From Chelativorans sp. YIM 93263 (GTDB lineage Bacteria > Pseudomonadota > Alphaproteobacteria > Rhizobiales > Rhizobiaceae), in NCBI RefSeq assembly GCF_028767125.1, contig NZ_JAKCWP010000004.1:1-64000 (forward strand): DNA of 64,000 bases, in the 5' to 3' direction. How positions within the stretch are numbered: the first letter of the stretch is position 1; each line of letters starts with the position of its first letter. Made by a program: the position numbers and the translations under genes. Under the pieces are notes generated by a model. That model was given only the letters and a program-made list of their open reading frames with translations, did no database searches and was not told the DNA's origin. This document shows, piece after piece, positions 55,301 to 63,682 of the stretch.

Positions 55301-58300
55301 ATAGACACGGCCCTGCCGCCGGTTGCCACCGCGACGGTGCCGATCGCGACCGCTTCATCGGCATCCGCCTTTGCACCGGTGCCCATCGCCATTGAATTGA
55401 CCGCCGAGGCGTTCGCGTCCACACCGATTGCCGTCGTATTGTTCGAACTCGCATCCGCACGTGCGCCGATCGCGGTCGCGCCGCTGATTCCGCTTGCACT
55501 CGCTTCAAGGCCGATCGCGACAGTATTGGCGCCATTAGCGCTGGCCAGGTTGCCCATGGCGACTGACGCCTGGCCTCCTGCTACAGCCTTGAAGCCTATC
55601 CCTGTCGCAAACAGTCCGGCTGCACCGGCCTGGTTGCCCATGGCAATTGAGTTCTCGCCTGTCGCGTTCGCCGCGGCGCCCAGCGCCAGCGAACTGGCCC
55701 CCGAGGCGACGGACGAACGACCCACTGCCGTCGCGTTAACCCCGTCCGCCAGCGCGATTCGGCCGATGGCGACCGCGCCACTCGCCGCCGCCCTGGCGGC
55801 CGAACCGAGAGCGGTCGAAACGTCGCCCGAAGCCTCGGAATTGAAGCCGAACGCCGAGGCCGCGCTGTCGAGGGCCCTGGCTTCGCGTCCGACCGCCGTG
55901 GCGTTCGTACCAGTCGCCTTCGCCAACGCGCCGATCGCCGTGCTGATTGCCCCCGATGCTTCGGTGTTGAGTCCGAGCGCCGTCGAACTGTTTCCACTTG
56001 CCGAAGCGGCCACACCGCCCGCCAGCGATTTGAGGCCGGTGGCGCCGTCATTGTTATAGTTTCCACCGACCGTGCCGCCGTCATTCACGCTGTAATAATG
56101 CGTTGCCGCTCCCGCGATCGTCGACTGCAGCGCCTGGTTGGTCGCATAAAGCTGCGAGCCGTTAATAGCGTCCGTGGAGGTGCTACTGATCCGGCCTGCG
56201 GCGACGTTGGTGATCGTGCGTTCTGCCCCTGCGTCGCCAACACTGACCGTGGAGCCCGGCGACGTGCCGGCGAAGTTATATGTGGTTCCGCCGATAACGA
56301 TGCTTGGCGTGGCCACGGCCGCGGCGGTCACCGAGCCCGTGCCGAGCGCGACCGCATTGGCATTGCCCGCCGTTGCATTGGCGCCCAGCGCGACCGCGTT
56401 GCCGCCGCTTGCATTGGCGGCCGATCCGGCTGCCAAGGCGTATACGCCCGCTTTCGTGTTGACGCCGAGAGCCGTCCCGGCAAAACCGGAGGCGGTTGCC
56501 TCGGGGCCGACAGCGGTGGCGAGCCCCACCGCATCGGCCCCCCTGCCGAGCGCCGCCGCATATTGCCCGCGGGCAATCGCCGATTCACCGAGTGCGGTGG
56601 TGCCCGAAGCAACTGCCTGGGCCCCGTTGCCGATCGCGGTCGCAGCGCCAGCCCCTGGGGCATTCGTACTGTCGGCGACCGCATTGGCGCCCATGGCGAT
56701 GTCACCGCCCAGGGCGGTCGTTGCCGTATCGCCGATAGCGATGGTTCCGGCTGCAGCCGCAACATTGTTGTTGCCCAGGGCCACGCTGCCCTGACCGACG
56801 ACGGTGTTCTGATAGCCGATGCCGACCGCGCCCTGTGCCGCCGTGCCGGGGGTGCCCACCGCCTGTCCGCCGCCACCGACCATGTTGGTGTTGCCCATTG
56901 CCACCGAGCCATTGCCGGTCGCGGTGTTGTCCATGCCCTGCGCCACCGCGCCGTCGCCGGTCGCTGTGTTGGGATCGCCAATGGCGACCGCGCCGTTGCC
57001 GCTGGCCAGGTTGCCGGCGCCCACCGCAACCGCCCGGCCGCCGGTGGCGGTCGAGCCGTTGCCGATGGCAACGGCATCCTTTGAATCGGCGGTGGTGTTT
57101 GTACCCATGGCGACGGCGTTGGCTGCGCTGGCCATCGCATTGAATCCGATCGACGTCGTCGCGTTGCTGGCAACGCCAATGCCCGCATTAGTGCCGATCG
57201 CGATGTTGTCGTCGCCGGTTACATTGGAGCCCGCAGATGCTGGGATCGTGGGGTCATAGTCCACGGTGCCATCGCCGGAGCCCAAGGCGATGTTCCGCGT
57301 GCCTGTTACGCCCGAACCGGCACCTCTCATGAGGGTGGCATCGGTGCCACCTCCGCCGACGGCAACATTCTGCGAACCGCTGACGAATTGGCCCGCAGCG
57401 ATGCCCATGGCAAGTGAATTGGTGTTTCCGGTTGACTGGCTACCCGCGCCGTGTCCGACAGCTACCGCGCCTGTGCCGACGGCATGTGCCGCCCAGCCAA
57501 GAGCCGTGGTTCTATCGTTTACCCCTAGACTGCCACTGCCGATGGCCGTCGCGCCTTCCCCTGTCCCCTCCGCCGAGCGTCCGAAAGCCGTAGCGAGTTC
57601 TGCCGATGCGATCGAGTTCGAGCCAATCGCCGAGGAATAAGCGGAAGTGGCTTCGGCCGTCCAGCCAATGGCGGTGCCGTGAAACCCGGACTCCGCCACG
57701 CGCCCGATCGCGACGCCGGAAGCGCCTTCAGCCACCGCCTCTGAGCCTATAGCGATGGAATAGAGGCCTTTGGACGTTGTATCGGTGCCGATGGCGATGG
57801 ATTGCGATGCTTGCGCACTATCGTTGTTGTAGTTGCCTCGAACTGTGTTGAAGTCGTTGATGCTCACATAGTGCGGCGCCGCGCCAGCGACCGCCGATTG
57901 CAGGGAGTCCTGCACGGCATAGAGCTGCGATCCGTTGACCGCGTCCGTGGAGGTGCTGCTGATCCGGCCTGCCGCAACATTGGTGATGGTCCGCTCGGAA
58001 CCGCCGGCACCGACGCTGACCGTCGAGGTCGGATTTGTGCCGGCAAAGTTGTAGGTTGTGCCCCGAATCGTCGTGCTCTTCGTGGCCACGGCCGCTGCCG
58101 TCACCGAGCCCGAGCCGAGCGCCACGTCCCCGGCATTGTCGGCAATCGCCGCATCGCCGAAAGCGAGCGAGCCGGCCGCAAGCGCTTGGCTGGTGTTGCC
58201 GAGCGCGACCGAGCCCTGGCCGATGACCTCGTTCTGATAGCCGATGCCCACGGCGCCCTGCGCGGGCGTGCCGGGGGTGCTCACCGCCTGGCCGCCGCCG

Positions 58301-59718
58301 CCCACCATGTTGGTGTTGCCCATCGCCACGGAGCCGTTGCCGGTCGCGGTGTTGTCCATGCCCTGAGCGACCGCGCCGTCGCCGGTGGCGGTGTTGGGAT
58401 CGCCAATTGCCACCGCGCCGTCGCCGCTGGCGAGGTTGCCGGAGCCGATCGCGACCGCCTTGCCGGCGGTGGCTTTGGAGCCGTTGCCGATGGCGACGGC
58501 GTCGGCAGCGTCCGCCGTTGCATCGGTGCCCATGGCAATGGCGTCCAGCGCGCTCGCCGTGGCGCCGCGGCCGAGGGCCGTCGCATGATCGGCGCTCGCG
58601 GTCGCGCGCCGGCCGAGCGCCAATGCGGAGGCGGAGCCAGAGGCCTCGGCGAAGATGCCGAGCGCGACGTTGCTCTGCCCGGTGCTCTGGGCACCGTTTC
58701 CTATGGCGACCGAATTGATGTCGGTGACGGACGTGTTGTAGCCGATGGCGAGCGAGGATCCGGCCGCCGCATCGGTTGCGGCGTTTTGGCCGATCGCGAT
58801 GGAATTGGAGGCGGCCGCCTTGGCGCCAAAGCCGATCGCCGTGCTGGTGCCGGCCGACGCGGCCGCGCCATCGCCCAGCGCGATCGAGCTCTTTCCCGAA
58901 GCCGCTGAATTCACGCCGAGGGCGGTGGCCCCCTCAGCCGAAGCTGTCGCGCTGCGCCCAAACGCCGAAGCCAAGATTCCCGAGGCGACGGAGTTCTGCC
59001 CGACAGCAGTAGAAGCATTGCCGGTTGCGGTGGAACCCACACCGACTGCCGTTCCAGTCAGGGCCGCACTTGATGATGAGCCGATAGCAACCCCATATTT
59101 GTCAGTGACCGTCGCTGACCAACCAAGCGCCACGCCATTGAGGCCCTGGGACTCCGCCAGGCGCCCGACTGCGACCGCGGAATCGGCATTCGCGACGGAA
59201 GCCGATCCAAACGCGATGGAGGCAACGCCCTCGGATTTTGCCGCGATGCCCATTCCGATAGCATGATTGCCACTGGCAGTGACGTTTCGGCCGATGCCAA
59301 CGGCGTGATCCCCGCTGACGACGGTGTTCATTCCCATACCGACCCCAGAAAGCCCGCTTACCGTGACGGTGCAGCCGATGCCGGTGCTGTAATCGGCCAC
59401 GAAAGTATGGCAAAGCGGACCCGTGCCGATTGACACCGCGCCCTGACCAGTGCCGGTGAGCTGGCCGTTGCCGGCGGCGTAACCCGCCAGGGCGGAGGTC
59501 GCGGACATGCCCAGGGCGACTGCCGCAATCGAGCCGCCGATACCGAGCGAGCCGAGCCCCAGCCGGCTGCGCCCCATACCAAGGACCGAGTGCGCCTTGC
59601 GCAGCACCGCCATAAGCCGGCGCCGGAGCGAGCGGCTTTCGGCAGCACCCGAAATCCAGTTGCTCACGAACCCGCGATGCGAATCACCCTGCAGGCGCCG
59701 ATTGCTCGGTTCAGTCAT
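52321..59718 (-). CDS. Giant trimeric autotransporter adhesin (YadA family)
   Basis: 2465 residues from the ATG at 59718 (AAGGAG upstream). An extended basic N-terminus and signal sequence (SVLGMGRSRLGLGSLGIGGS, then ALGMSATSALAG) is followed by very many YadA-head repeats of the AxAxGxxSxAxG type. Eight necks are visible (for example ISSTSTDAVNGSQLYAV, ISATSTDGINGSQLFATN, NVAAGSAETDAVNVSQL, GVEDNDAVNVSQL). A short stalk leads to the membrane anchor (YTDQKFGQLNQQFGEVREEA, RQAAAIGLAAASLRYDDRPG) ending GAGLSFTLN. The last residue is Asn rather than the aromatic usual in outer-membrane barrels. Trimers of such proteins mediate adhesion and autoagglutination. Head-rich and stalk-poor for its size. 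First large gene of the operon with IalB-type partners. Confidence 0.96.
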   Translation of the reverse strand: MTEPSNRRLQGDSHRGFVSNWISGAAESRSLRRRLMAVLRKAHSVLGMGRSRLGLGSLGIGGSIAAVALGMSATSALAGYAAGNGQLTGTGQGAVSIGTGPLCHTFVADYSTGIGCTVTVSGLSGVGMGMNTVVSGDHAVGIGRNVTASGNHAIGMGIAAKSEGVASIAFGSASVANADSAVAVGRLAESQGLNGVALGWSATVTDKYGVAIGSSSSAALTGTAVGVGSTATGNASTAVGQNSVASGILASAFGRSATASAEGATALGVNSAASGKSSIALGDGAAASAGTSTAIGFGAKAAASNSIAIGQNAATDAAAGSSLAIGYNTSVTDINSVAIGNGAQSTGQSNVALGIFAEASGSASALALGRRATASADHATALGRGATASALDAIAMGTDATADAADAVAIGNGSKATAGKAVAIGSGNLASGDGAVAIGDPNTATGDGAVAQGMDNTATGNGSVAMGNTNMVGGGGQAVSTPGTPAQGAVGIGYQNEVIGQGSVALGNTSQALAAGSLAFGDAAIADNAGDVALGSGSVTAAAVATKSTTIRGTTYNFAGTNPTSTVSVGAGGSERTITNVAAGRISSTSTDAVNGSQLYAVQDSLQSAVAGAAPHYVSINDFNTVRGNYNNDSAQASQSIAIGTDTTSKGLYSIAIGSEAVAEGASGVAIGRVAESGFHGTAIGWTAEATSAYSSAIGSNSIASAELATAFGRSAEGTGEGATAIGSGSLGVNDRTTALGWAAHAVGTGAVAVGHGAGSQSTGNTNSLAMGIAAGQFVSGSQNVAVGGGGTDATLMRGAGSGVTGTRNIALGSGDGTVDYDPTIPASAGSNVTGDDNIAIGTNAGIGVASNATTSIGFNAMASAANAVAMGTNTTADSKDAVAIGNGSTATGGRAVAVGAGNLASGNGAVAIGDPNTATGDGAVAQGMDNTATGNGSVAMGNTNMVGGGGQAVGTPGTAAQGAVGIGYQNTVVGQGSVALGNNNVAAAAGTIAIGDTATTALGGDIAMGANAVADSTNAPGAGAATAIGNGAQAVASGTTALGESAIARGQYAAALGRGADAVGLATAVGPEATASGFAGTALGVNTKAGVYALAAGSAANASGGNAVALGANATAGNANAVALGTGSVTAAAVATPSIVIGGTTYNFAGTSPGSTVSVGDAGAERTITNVAAGRISSTSTDAINGSQLYATNQALQSTIAGAATHYYSVNDGGTVGGNYNNDGATGLKSLAGGVAASASGNSSTALGLNTEASGAISTAIGALAKATGTNATAVGREARALDSAASAFGFNSEASGDVSTALGSAARAAASGAVAIGRIALADGVNATAVGRSSVASGASSLALGAAANATGENSIAMGNQAGAAGLFATGIGFKAVAGGQASVAMGNLASANGANTVAIGLEASASGISGATAIGARADASSNNTTAIGVDANASAVNSMAMGTGAKADADEAVAIGTVAVATGGRAVSIGSRNTAFGDGAVAIGDPSYASGAGAFVGGANNIANADGTASATAANTANGAVAIGNSNKAVGQGSVALGNTSSALQAGSLAFGDTAVANNAGDVALGSGSTTAAAVGTGSATIAGTTYTFAGTTPGSTVSVGDSGAERTITNVAAGRISATSTDGINGSQLFATNQAVDSLSTTVNNINTGGGIKYFRANSTLPDSQAIGTDSVAIGPNAVANNAGDVAIGLDAESSATTAVASATIGGNNYTFAGDTPSGAFSVGSAGAERQIQNVAAGRLSATSTDGVNGSQLYATNQQVTQNTTDIANLDNNFINIAGDTTKNYTDANGMGIRYVRTNERTLTKSDSFAQGIGSSAVGYNATAAADSSLALGRESKVTIDGGVALGSGSISDRALAPASGDLGGGVPYNTTDDTLLGAVSVGSALSYRQITNVADGTDEHDAVTVRQLQGALASFAVTPTKYFHANSAANDSLAVGAESIAVGPETVVNADNGIGVGNGAIVDQIAPGGTAIGQNAHVMRADGVALGTQAKAGGVQSLALGAGAESLHGNSVAIGGSSITTVGAQIGYTAFGLAAPQTSVGEVSVGSAGSERKLTNVAAGSAETDAVNVSQLRAVASEFTDHLGGGSKVHKDGTIIHPTYNIQGDNYTTVHESFEAIDNVITNINNGGGIKYFHANSTLADSSATGTDSVAIGPESVASGTDSLAAGHGAAAAGQSSVALGEGAQANNANDVALGSGSVTDKAVGTFGTTINGERYEFAGKSPTGTVSVGDDGAERTVTNVAAGRISEDSTDAVNGSQLHATNTAIEDLQTGVGELDKNAVQYGVDENGDKTNSVTLVGGDVNAPVVISNVGKGVEDNDAVNVSQLNEGITESKSYTDERVDYAIETSNEYTDKVAATTLDEANDYTDQKFGQLNQQFGEVREEARQAAAIGLAAASLRYDDRPGKLSVAAGGGYWQGEGALAFGAGYTSENGRVRANVSGTTAGGNWGVGAGLSFTLN
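56812..58530. repeat. Long internal duplication in the adhesin gene
   Basis: The stretch around 56812-57080 and the one around 58232-58500 are nearly identical DNA and encode the same run of head repeats (GDGAVAIGDPNTATGDGAVA, then GMDNTATGNGSVAMGNTNMV). They lie about 1.4 kb apart in the same orientation, so recombination between them could delete or expand one head block. Confidence 0.75.
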
Positions 59719-60149
59719 GGCAAGTTCTCCTTGAATTCCGCGGGGGTCGCCTGGCGCACCTCTGCGCCGTTGCTTGCGCGGACCTCTCCAGTGCGTATCT
59801 GTTCTGCTATTTCGCGCCCCATTTCGGTGCCGCGATGCTCCATGGTCTTGTACGCTGATGCCACCCATGGCTCTTTGGAAACCGGAATTGCATGCAGGGC
59901 ATCGTGGGCGCGTTCAGGCGGCACATTCAGTTCGAGCAGGGCTCGGCAAATATCCAAATGCGCTGAGGGTTCGTCGTCGTCGAACGAGGGAGCCGTTAAG
60001 CCGTATATGAAAACTGCATAAAAATGATCGATCTCCGCGTCGGATATTTTGGAAGCGAAGCGGCCTCTCAGGGCCTTCCACGCGGCCTCGGCCTTCGGAG
60101 CGAAGACATCGATTTCCGGATTCCGGTTTGAACAATGTGATTCTGTCAT
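59715..60149 (-). CDS. 144-residue soluble protein translationally coupled to the adhesin
   Basis: From the ATG at 60149 the product (begins MTESHCSNRNPEIDVFAPKA) is acidic and helical, with no signal peptide (AEAAWKALRGRFASKISDAE, AHLDICRALLELNVPPERAH, TEMGREIAEQIRTGEVRASN). Its TGA overlaps the adhesin ATG by 4 nt. The longer open frame upstream (to 60701) is not protein-like. No SD is evident. No family recognised; a cytosolic regulator or export helper for the adhesin is possible. Confidence 0.65.
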   Translation of the reverse strand: MTESHCSNRNPEIDVFAPKAEAAWKALRGRFASKISDAEIDHFYAVFIYGLTAPSFDDDEPSAHLDICRALLELNVPPERAHDALHAIPVSKEPWVASAYKTMEHRGTEMGREIAEQIRTGEVRASNGAEVRQATPAEFKENLP

Positions 60150-60899
60150 TGGTTTTGCCAAGCTGTCTGGTAAATGGCGCCGAAGACGTCCTGCTCTGTC
60201 GCAAGGTCTGGTTAAAGCCGGTCGCTTTCTGCTTGGTACTGACGACCGTAAGAACCGCGCCCGTCGCGGAAGCGTGCAAGCTGTGCTGAATACGGATATT
60301 ACCCGGTAGCCTAGAGAGATACCGGCCGCGGGCAATCCTAGGACCAGTGAGCCCGCATATATCGTCAGTTGTATTAACGATCGTTGGTCGAACGCCGCAT
60401 TCGACACTATATCCCCCATTAACACTTGATGCGACGAGGAAGGCATAGATCTGCAGCCATTTCTATAGACAAAGCTACGAACTTTTATAGAGAAATCATG
60501 CTCCAGTAATGTTCTTTCCCCGTGATGCAATAATACAACAGCAGTCCGGACGAGTTCAGAACAGGACTTGGCAGGATGGGCCAGGACAATGGGAGAAGCT
60601 ATGAATCTGATACAAGATACTTGCGTTTGTGGCTTATGAAGCAGAAGCCTCAGGTTGAATCCATCTGGGATCGCCATCTTCAAAAGGTTGTCGAACGCCA
60701 CGCTAAATTTTGTTCACCTCACCGTCATGCTTCCCGGCAGCAGGCGAGGGCTTTCATTCGTTCAGACATCCCGCTCGAGCTCCTGGAAGCTGCCGGTCCG
60801 CGATGCCGCTGCTGATGTCCAGAATGGGGTGGTTTGCCGCCGGTCGGTTTTCGAGCGATAAGATCAAAAGCGGACAACGACGGCGCAACGGAGCACAGT
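60150..60899. other. Long gap containing the adhesin operon promoter region
   Basis: About 750 bases without a gene I can support; plus-strand frames of 60-87 codons near 60576-60973 have no domain or matching context. The stretch 60430-60560 is AT-richer and holds TATAG-rich words (TTTCTATAGA at about 60461, TTTTATAGAGAAA at about 60484), a reasonable place for the minus-strand promoter. Confidence 0.4.
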
Positions 60900-61341
60900 A
60901 TGATTTTTGGCCTTCTCGCTCTGATAACAGCCGCGTTCTTCTCGGGCGCTGCAATCTACATCAATGTCGCTGAGCAGCCTGCGCGGCTCATGCTTGATGA
61001 CAGGTCGCAGCTCGCGGAATGGAAACCCTCGTATAAGCGCGGCTTTGCAATGCAGGCATCTCTCGCGGTGATCGGCTTTCTTCTTGGTCTGATTCGCCTG
61101 GTGGCAAACCGGGGTGATTGCGTTCCTGGTGGGTGGGAGCTTGATGATTGCCAATTGGCCATGGACGCTTGTCGCCATGATGTCGATCAACAACAAGCTA
61201 CACGAAACCGACCTCGAGGATGCAGGTCCGGCGTCCCGAATGTTGGTGGAAGAGTGGGGCGGCTTGCATGCGGTTCGTTCCGCCCTCGGACTGGCTGCCA
61301 CCTTTGCCTTCCTCATCGCTTGCTCGTCTGTGTCGCTTTAG
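60900..61341 (+). pseudogene. DUF1772-type membrane protein gene with one frameshift
   Basis: The ATG at 60900 (GGAG upstream) opens [20 protein letters not shown], then [20 protein letters not shown] and [20 protein letters not shown], as in DUF1772 (anthrone-oxygenase-like) membrane proteins. The frame is lost near 61090. The rest of the protein follows in another frame: [40 protein letters not shown], to ACSSVSL and TAG at 61341. Either a real single-base mutation or a sequence error; otherwise full length (about 145 residues). Confidence 0.7.
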
Positions 61342-61379
61342 GAATCGGACGGTTCGCCGAGGTTGAGGCTTGGTGGATT

Positions 61380-62068
61380 CCTGCCCGACTGCTTTTGGGG
61401 GCGGAGCTGGGAAATGCCAGGCTGCGCTCACAGGGCTGCGCGAATATGCGGCGATGAACGAAGGCAATCTGCTCGAGGCGGCCATCGAAGCGGCACGCGC
61501 GCGGGCGACCTGGGCGAGATTTCTCAGGCCATGGAAGATGTGTTCGGCCGCCACGCAGCCTTTACCCGTGTGCTCTCGGGCGTTTATGGCGCCCATTATG
61601 CCGATGATCCCCAATACTCCGCCATGCAGGACAGGATCGCCCGGTTTACGGATGCCCACAAACGCCCGCCCGCGATCTTTACCGCCAAGATGGGCCAGGA
61701 TGGGCACGACCGGGGGGCCAAAGTGATCGCTACGGCCTTTGCCGATATCGGGTTCGAATTCCATATGGGCGCGCTGTTCGACACCCCCCCACGAGGTCGC
61801 CGCCCATGCCGAGAACCTCAAGGTCGATGCGGTCGGGGTCTCTTCGCTCGCCGCGGGGCACAAGACGCTGGTGCCCGAGTTGATCGATGCGCTCAAAGCG
61901 CGTGGGCTCGATCAGGTGGCCGTGTTCGTAGGCGGGGTGAATTCCGCGTCTGACTATGACGAGCTGTTTGCCCTGGGCGTTGCCGAAATCTTCGGCCCGG
62001 GCACCAATGTGCTCGACGCCGCGTTCGCCGCGCTCGACCGCATCGAAAAAAAGCGGACCAACCGATGA
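61380..62068 (+). pseudogene. Methylmalonyl-CoA mutase fragment (B12-binding C-terminus), truncated and frameshifted
   Basis: Pieces in three frames join into the C-terminal part of a methylmalonyl-CoA mutase large subunit: [30 protein letters not shown], then GDLGEISQAMEDVFGRHAAF, FTAKMGQDGHDRGAKVIATA (the cobalamin-binding DxHxxG motif), and HEVAAHAENLKVDAVGVSSL, VAVFVGGV. The N-terminal catalytic barrel is missing. Frame changes lie near 61505 and at a run of seven C at about 61784-61790. Directly followed by the epimerase gene (overlap 4 nt). Confidence 0.75.
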
Positions 62069-62502
62069 TCGGCAAGCTCAATCACATCGCCATCGCCGTG
62101 CCCGATCTCGTCCAAGCCGCAGCGCAATATCGCGACCGTCTGGGTGTACTGGTTAGCGCCCCCCAGGCATTTCCCGAACACGGTGTGACCGTGGTGTTCA
62201 TCGATACGGGCAACACCAAAATCGAATTGCTCGAGCCCTTGGGGGAGACCTCACCGATTACCAAATTCCTTGCCGCCAATCCCGACGGCGGCATGCATCA
62301 CATGTGCTTTGAGGTTGATGACATCACTGCAGCGGCAGCCCAGCTTGCCGCCACGGGCGCGCGCGTTCTGGGCGATGGCAAACCGAAGACTGGTGCTCAC
62401 GGCCAGCCGGTCCTGTTCGTGCACCCCAAGGATTTTTTGGGCACGCTGATCGAACTCGAACAGCGCGCCGGCGTTGAGCGGGCAGGGGGCACGTGTGGCT
62501 GA
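62065..62502 (+). CDS. mce: Methylmalonyl-CoA epimerase
   Basis: 145 residues of the vicinal-oxygen-chelate fold: IGKLNHIAIAVPDLVQAAAQ at the start, the metal-ligand region GVTVVFIDTGNTKIELLEPL, MHHMCFEVDDI and VLFVHPKDFLGTLIELEQ at the end, with metal-binding His and Glu in the usual places. Converts the (2S) and (2R) epimers of methylmalonyl-CoA in propionate metabolism. The ATG overlaps the mutase fragment stop by 4 nt, showing they were once one operon. Confidence 0.92.
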   Translation: MIGKLNHIAIAVPDLVQAAAQYRDRLGVLVSAPQAFPEHGVTVVFIDTGNTKIELLEPLGETSPITKFLAANPDGGMHHMCFEVDDITAAAAQLAATGARVLGDGKPKTGAHGQPVLFVHPKDFLGTLIELEQRAGVERAGGTCG

Positions 62503-62524
62503 AAAGTCGGGAGGCAAGGCGAGA

Positions 62525-63538
62525 TTATTTCGAGGGGATTGCAGGACCGGTGGTTTTGCGAATCACAAGCTGGCATTTGACCTGAACGTGGTCGTAAGCG
62601 CCCTCGTCCCGGTTCATGGCCGACTCGAGAATCGCCATGGTCGCATTGACCATCTTGGGCACGTCCTGACGAACCGTCGTCAGTTCCACGCCCGTCCATG
62701 CGGCCATATCGATATCGTCAAAGCCCACGACCGAAACATCGCCCGGCACTTTGAGTCCAAGCTCGTACCGCAGCGCGAAAAGGCCGCCGATTGCGAGTCG
62801 GTCATTGGCAAAGAAAATGGCCTCGGGCGCGCTGTCCATGACCTGTTTAGCGGACAGCACACCGGCCTCGTGGGAATATTCCAGCCCGCCGCCCACAGCC
62901 GTCAGCGTCATGCCCAGTTCCGCCAACCTTTGCGTATAGGCCGCCTCGCGCTCCATGCTCGTCGGCGTGCCCGTGGGGCCGCCGACAAACGCCACCCGGT
63001 TCAGGCCAAGCGAATGAAAATGGTCTGCGACCGTTCGGGAGCTGCCGAAATTGTCCGAATGGACATTGGCGACCTGGCCTTCGGTCTTGGCCCTGTTCAC
63101 CAGGATAACCGACCGCCCGTCTTCGGCCCATTTGGCGACCGCGGCATTGGAAATACGGCCCGAAATCACCACCACGTGACGGACATTGTACTGGCGCAGC
63201 ACATCGAGCTGGTCGGACCCATCGGCCCCGGCGGGCAGGTTGAACAACAGCGGATGAAGTCCGATCGCCTGCATCCGCGAGGATAGCTTGTCGAGCAGGT
63301 CCAGATACAAGGGGCTGTGGATATCGGCCGTCACAACGCCGACGATGTCAGAGGTGTGCTTTGAAAGGATACGGGCGATGGCGTTGGGGCGATAGCCCAA
63401 TTGCTGTGCCGCTTCTATGACTTTGCGGCGTGTTTCGGGCGATACGCTGTCCTGTTTTGAAAAGGTGCGCGATATCGTCGATTGGCTGACGCCAATCATC
63501 CTGGCCAGCTGACGCGAAGTCAGCGGTTTCTTTTCCAT
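62525..63538 (-). CDS. LacI-family transcriptional repressor
   Basis: 337 residues from the ATG at 63538. HTH: LTSRQLARMIGVSQSTISRT, then VSPETRRKVIEAAQQLGYRP. The hinge and sugar-binding-type domain follow: IVGVVTADIHSPLYLDLLDK, VAFVGGPTGTPTSMEREAAY and GDVSVVGFDDIDMAAWTG. It is divergent from a CoA-transferase gene, which it probably regulates together with downstream genes outside the window. Ligand unknown. Confidence 0.93.
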   Translation of the reverse strand: MEKKPLTSRQLARMIGVSQSTISRTFSKQDSVSPETRRKVIEAAQQLGYRPNAIARILSKHTSDIVGVVTADIHSPLYLDLLDKLSSRMQAIGLHPLLFNLPAGADGSDQLDVLRQYNVRHVVVISGRISNAAVAKWAEDGRSVILVNRAKTEGQVANVHSDNFGSSRTVADHFHSLGLNRVAFVGGPTGTPTSMEREAAYTQRLAELGMTLTAVGGGLEYSHEAGVLSAKQVMDSAPEAIFFANDRLAIGGLFALRYELGLKVPGDVSVVGFDDIDMAAWTGVELTTVRQDVPKMVNATMAILESAMNRDEGAYDHVQVKCQLVIRKTTGPAIPSK

Positions 63539-63631
63539 ACGCTTGGCGACCCCTCCGGTAACTGCCACGCCTATTCTCAAGCCACCGCGATCCCGCCTTG
63601 TCAACAAATTATGCCAGAAAAGCCAAATTCA

Positions 63632-63662
63632 CCCTATTGCATCCGGATGCATAAGCCAATAG
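63632..63662. promoter_or_regulatory. Palindromic operator candidate for the LacI-type repressor
   Basis: TGCATCCGGATGCA (63638-63651) is a perfect 14-bp palindrome with the central CG step common to LacI-family operators. It lies within a wider inverted repeat CCTATTG...CAATAGG. It is about 30 bases upstream of the CoA-transferase start and 100 from the repressor start. Confidence 0.65.
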
Positions 63663-63682
63663 GCTGCCTGCAGGAGGAATAG

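Noticed and set aside
57802-58908. Long plus-strand frames within the adhesin gene
   Set aside because: Products of the repetitive GC-rich head coding sequence read backwards; Arg/Ala-rich without domains.
52321-59718. CRISPR-like or satellite repeats
   Set aside because: The periodicity is protein-coding head repeats of a YadA-type adhesin in one open frame, without fixed repeats and unique spacers.
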